Below are positions 62,094 to 64,000 of a DNA stretch of 64,000 nucleotides, in pieces. How positions within the stretch are numbered: the first letter of the stretch is position 1; each line of letters begins with the position of its first letter. The stretch comes from Blautia faecicola (lineage in GTDB: Bacteria > Bacillota > Clostridia > Lachnospirales > Lachnospiraceae). The stretch spans positions 3,009,501 to 3,073,500 of the forward strand of contig NZ_SDKC01000001.1 of NCBI RefSeq assembly GCF_004123145.1, read 5' to 3'. The notes under the pieces were generated by a model, which saw nothing but the letters and a program-made list of their open reading frames with translations, searched no databases and was not told the origin of the DNA. Both the position numbers and the translations under genes were made by a program.

Positions 62094-62124
62094 TTTTGTA
62101 ACTGCTCACGAAACAGTTACAAAA
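62094..62124 (+). repeat. Perfect hairpin upstream of the C39-like gene
   Basis: Arms TTTTGTAACTG/CAGTTACAAAA (62094-62104 with 62114-62124) and a 9-base loop, no T-run. It lies in the leader of the next gene. Confidence 0.55.
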
Positions 62125-62160
62125 TCCCGGCACACTTTTTTATTCTATACGGAGGTTTTT

Positions 62161-62898
62161 ATGACACATAACATAATTCATACTCCACATAAAACTTCGT
62201 TATCCGAAACCGGCTCACGAAGTCTTACTTCGGAACTTTCCGTTCAGCGACCGGAAGGCGCTTCCTACGGCGGCAGTCAATCCTGGTTTTCCTCGCCTTC
62301 CATCCGCGGATATGGCTGCGGTCTGATCGCGGCGCATGATCTGCTGTGGTATCTGGAGCGGAAAGAATCTCTGACCGAGCAGTCAAACCACCCTCGTTCC
62401 GAAAAACGATTCACTAGTGATTCCTGCTCCTGGGAAGACTATGAGCGATCCGTAAAAAAACTGCATCACCTCTTTCCGATTCTTCCCCGTCTCGGAATCA
62501 ACGGGCTGATGCTTTCTACAGGACTGAATCTCGCTTTTTTCCTCCGCCGTCTTCCTTACCGCGCCTGCTGGCATATCGGGTATCGGAATACCGGAAAAGA
62601 AATCAGCCATCTGCTCCGTCAGAATATCCCGGTCATCTTATCCATCGGCGGTAATTTCCCGCTGATCTGGAAAAAAGACCGGCTTCCCCTGTACAAAAAG
62701 ACCGGCGATGGAGTTTACATAAAATCTTCTTCCACCCGTGCACACTATGTCACTGTTACCGGCATCGAACACGGATGGCTGCGGATCAGCAGCTGGGGAC
62801 AGGAATGGTATATTAACTGGAGAGAATATCGGAATTTCGCATGGAGAAAAAGCTGCCCGCTATTTTCCAATATCTGCTATATCACCAGAAAGCAATGA
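62161..62898 (+). CDS. Putative C39-like/papain-fold cysteine peptidase (unrecognised family)
   Basis: I do not recognise a specific family for this 245-residue protein. After a low-complexity basic N-terminus (about 1-45) it has RGYGCGLIAAHDLLWYL (about 49-65), with a cysteine at the head of a helix, then HYVTVTGIEHGWLRISSWGQEWYINW at about 194-219 with the histidine and a WGxxW segment. The order Cys-helix, then His-Asn/Gly-W is that of C39/papain-like peptidases. There is no signal peptide or transmembrane helix that I can see. It starts behind GGAGG, in a plus-strand pair with the phosphatase gene. Confidence 0.6.
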   Translation: MTHNIIHTPHKTSLSETGSRSLTSELSVQRPEGASYGGSQSWFSSPSIRGYGCGLIAAHDLLWYLERKESLTEQSNHPRSEKRFTSDSCSWEDYERSVKKLHHLFPILPRLGINGLMLSTGLNLAFFLRRLPYRACWHIGYRNTGKEISHLLRQNIPVILSIGGNFPLIWKKDRLPLYKKTGDGVYIKSSSTRAHYVTVTGIEHGWLRISSWGQEWYINWREYRNFAWRKSCPLFSNICYITRKQ

Positions 62899-63005
62899 TT
62901 GTTTTCATAGACACCTGAATCTATTCTGTATCTGATTCTCCCGGAAAATTTCCTGTCAGATACCAACGATTCATGATATACATTTTACGCACAGGAGGAT
63001 ATCAT

Positions 63006-63737
63006 ATGAAATTATTGATCGTCCGTCACGGAGATCCCGATTATACCATCGACTCCCTGACGCCAAAAGGATGGAAAGAAGTAGATTACCTTTCCGAAAA
63101 ACTTGCAAAACTGGATGTGAAGGCCTTTTATGTCTCTCCTCTCGGAAGAGCCAAAGACACCGCCTCTCTGACCTTGAAGAAAATGAACCGCACTGCCACC
63201 GAAGAACCTTGGCTTCGCGAATTTGATGCACGGATCCACCGCCCGGATGTCCCGGAAAAGGAAATGATCTCCTGGGACTGGCTGCCACAGGACTGGACCG
63301 CAGAACCCCGCTTTTACCTGCCGGATGAATGGTGGAAGGTTCCTGTGATGATGGAGGGACATGTCAAAGAAGAATATGACTGGGTAACCACCAACTTCGA
63401 TGCCCTGCTCGCCAGTCACGGGTATGTCCGTGACGGTCTTACCTACCGCGCTGAGCATGCAAACAACGATACGATTGTATTTTTCTGCCATTTCGGTCTG
63501 GAATGTGTCCTGTTAAGCCACCTGCTGCACGTTTCCCCGATGGTTTTATGGCACGGCACCTGCGCCGCTCCAAGTTCCGTCACAACCCTCGTCACCGAAG
63601 AACGCCGCCCGGGAATCGCATGTTTCCGTATGAGTTCTTTCGGAGATATTTCCCATCTGTATGTCAAAGACGAGCCACCGGCATTCGCAGCGCGGTTTTG
63701 TGAGTGCTATGACAATGAGGATGAGAGACACGATTAG
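63006..63737 (+). CDS. Histidine phosphatase family protein
   Basis: The 243-residue protein has the RHG catalytic motif at the start (LLIVRHGDPDYT), YVSPLGRAKDTA, and the second catalytic histidine in VFFCHFGLECVL, as in the phosphoglycerate mutase/histidine phosphatase fold. An insertion of about 50 residues (about 85-135, with aromatic residues) before the second histidine motif is larger than usual. The ATG at 63006 follows AGGAGG. The substrate is not evident. Confidence 0.92.
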   Translation: MKLLIVRHGDPDYTIDSLTPKGWKEVDYLSEKLAKLDVKAFYVSPLGRAKDTASLTLKKMNRTATEEPWLREFDARIHRPDVPEKEMISWDWLPQDWTAEPRFYLPDEWWKVPVMMEGHVKEEYDWVTTNFDALLASHGYVRDGLTYRAEHANNDTIVFFCHFGLECVLLSHLLHVSPMVLWHGTCAAPSSVTTLVTEERRPGIACFRMSSFGDISHLYVKDEPPAFAARFCECYDNEDERHD

Positions 63738-63806
63738 TTGCTATCTGATTACAAAATCTTGTTGTTCCTGATCTTACAAAAAATTATACAAATGCATTTT
63801 ATTTTT

Positions 63807-63846
63807 AATGCCAGAGAAATTTCTATTCTGAAACTTCCCTGGCATT
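63807..63846 (-). terminator. Hairpin between the phosphatase and edge genes
   Basis: 17-base arms (63807-63823 with 63830-63846) with two mismatches, between converging genes. No T-run on either side, so its function is uncertain. Confidence 0.45.
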
Positions 63847-63902
63847 CTGTTTACCTTCTGCTATCTGTCTGTTCTACCCATTTTCACCTGATACCATTCG
63901 AC

Positions 63903-64000
63903 TTAATCAGCCGCATCTACCTCTTCCATCATTTTTTCAAGCGTATACGTATCATCTGGCTCATCTGCTTTTTCATCCTCATAATCATCTAAAGTATAAG
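63903..64000 (-). CDS. C-terminus of an acidic protein, cut by the window edge
   Basis: A minus-strand reading frame enters from the right edge and ends with TAA at 63903-63905. It gives about 31 acidic residues with two related YTL blocks (YTLDDYEDEK and YTLEKMMEEVDAAD). Too short to assign a function. It converges with the histidine phosphatase gene. Confidence 0.6.
   Translation of the reverse strand, partial: YTLDDYEDEKADEPDDTYTLEKMMEEVDAAD

Noticed and set aside
63738-63992. 84-codon plus-strand ORF at the right end
   Set aside because: AT-rich frame without a ribosome binding site that overlaps a better-supported minus-strand coding end with acidic repeats.
1-64000. tRNA/rRNA genes, CRISPR arrays, insertion sequences or prophage genes
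   Set aside because: Reading both strands I saw no tRNA T-loop signature in a cloverleaf context, no spacer array, and no transposase or phage module other than the decayed Rpn gene.

Overview
The window looks like a contiguous piece of chromosome from a strictly anaerobic gut Lachnospiraceae (Clostridia, Blautia/Ruminococcus-like; genus not resolvable by eye). The pointers are an oxygen-independent class III ribonucleotide reductase, formate-tetrahydrofolate ligase, Firmicute-type GalT, diaminopimelate epimerase, choline-binding-type wall repeats, FIVAR surface proteins and moderate base composition. There is no phage, insertion sequence, CRISPR array, rRNA or tRNA gene that I can see. Most genes lie on the minus strand; typA, fhs, asnA, an NCS2 permease and the right-end genes are on the plus strand.

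Layout. 1-5.0 kb: typA, an ECF sigma/anti-sigma operon, and an Rpn-type nuclease gene destroyed by an internal deletion. 5.3-14.9 kb: the most interesting part, a six-gene operon (ApbE flavin transferase, a protein with four FMN-binding domains, a small FMN-binding protein, a membrane polyferredoxin, and NusG_II/EetA-like and Gx-transporter/EetB-like membrane proteins), followed by a separate 1202-residue wall-anchored protein that carries another flavinylation motif. Together these read as an extracytosolic flavin-based electron-transfer chain running from the membrane to the cell surface. A large 183-base hairpin lies beyond the surface protein. 15-21 kb: a decayed acetyltransferase, a MATE exporter and two secreted NlpC/P60 wall hydrolases. 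21-23 kb: a ZTP riboswitch with terminator controlling fhs. 23.4-29.4 kb: a family-5 (Opp/Dpp-type) ABC importer. 29.8-31.7 kb: a Na+/alanine-glycine symporter behind a tandem glycine riboswitch.

31.7-43.1 kb is a beta-galactoside utilisation locus: AraC regulator, sugar ABC importer without its own ATPase, GH2 and GH42 beta-galactosidases, and GalT. 43.4-50.7 kb holds nrdD with an NrdR-like box, a 2-hydroxyacid dehydrogenase, asnA, dapF and a purine permease. 50.9-58.8 kb holds a GH31 glucosidase, a deacetylase-fold protein without its metal ligands, hisC, an ABC exporter, and a cation antiporter behind a yybP-ykoY manganese riboswitch. 58.8-64 kb holds metY, a COG2509-type flavoprotein, a possible C39-like cysteine peptidase, a histidine phosphatase and the tail of an edge gene.

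Two families of dispersed intergenic repeats recur through the window, mostly starting right after the T-tract of an intrinsic terminator. All family assignments come from motifs and remembered families, without database searches; start codons were chosen from ribosome binding sites where these were visible.
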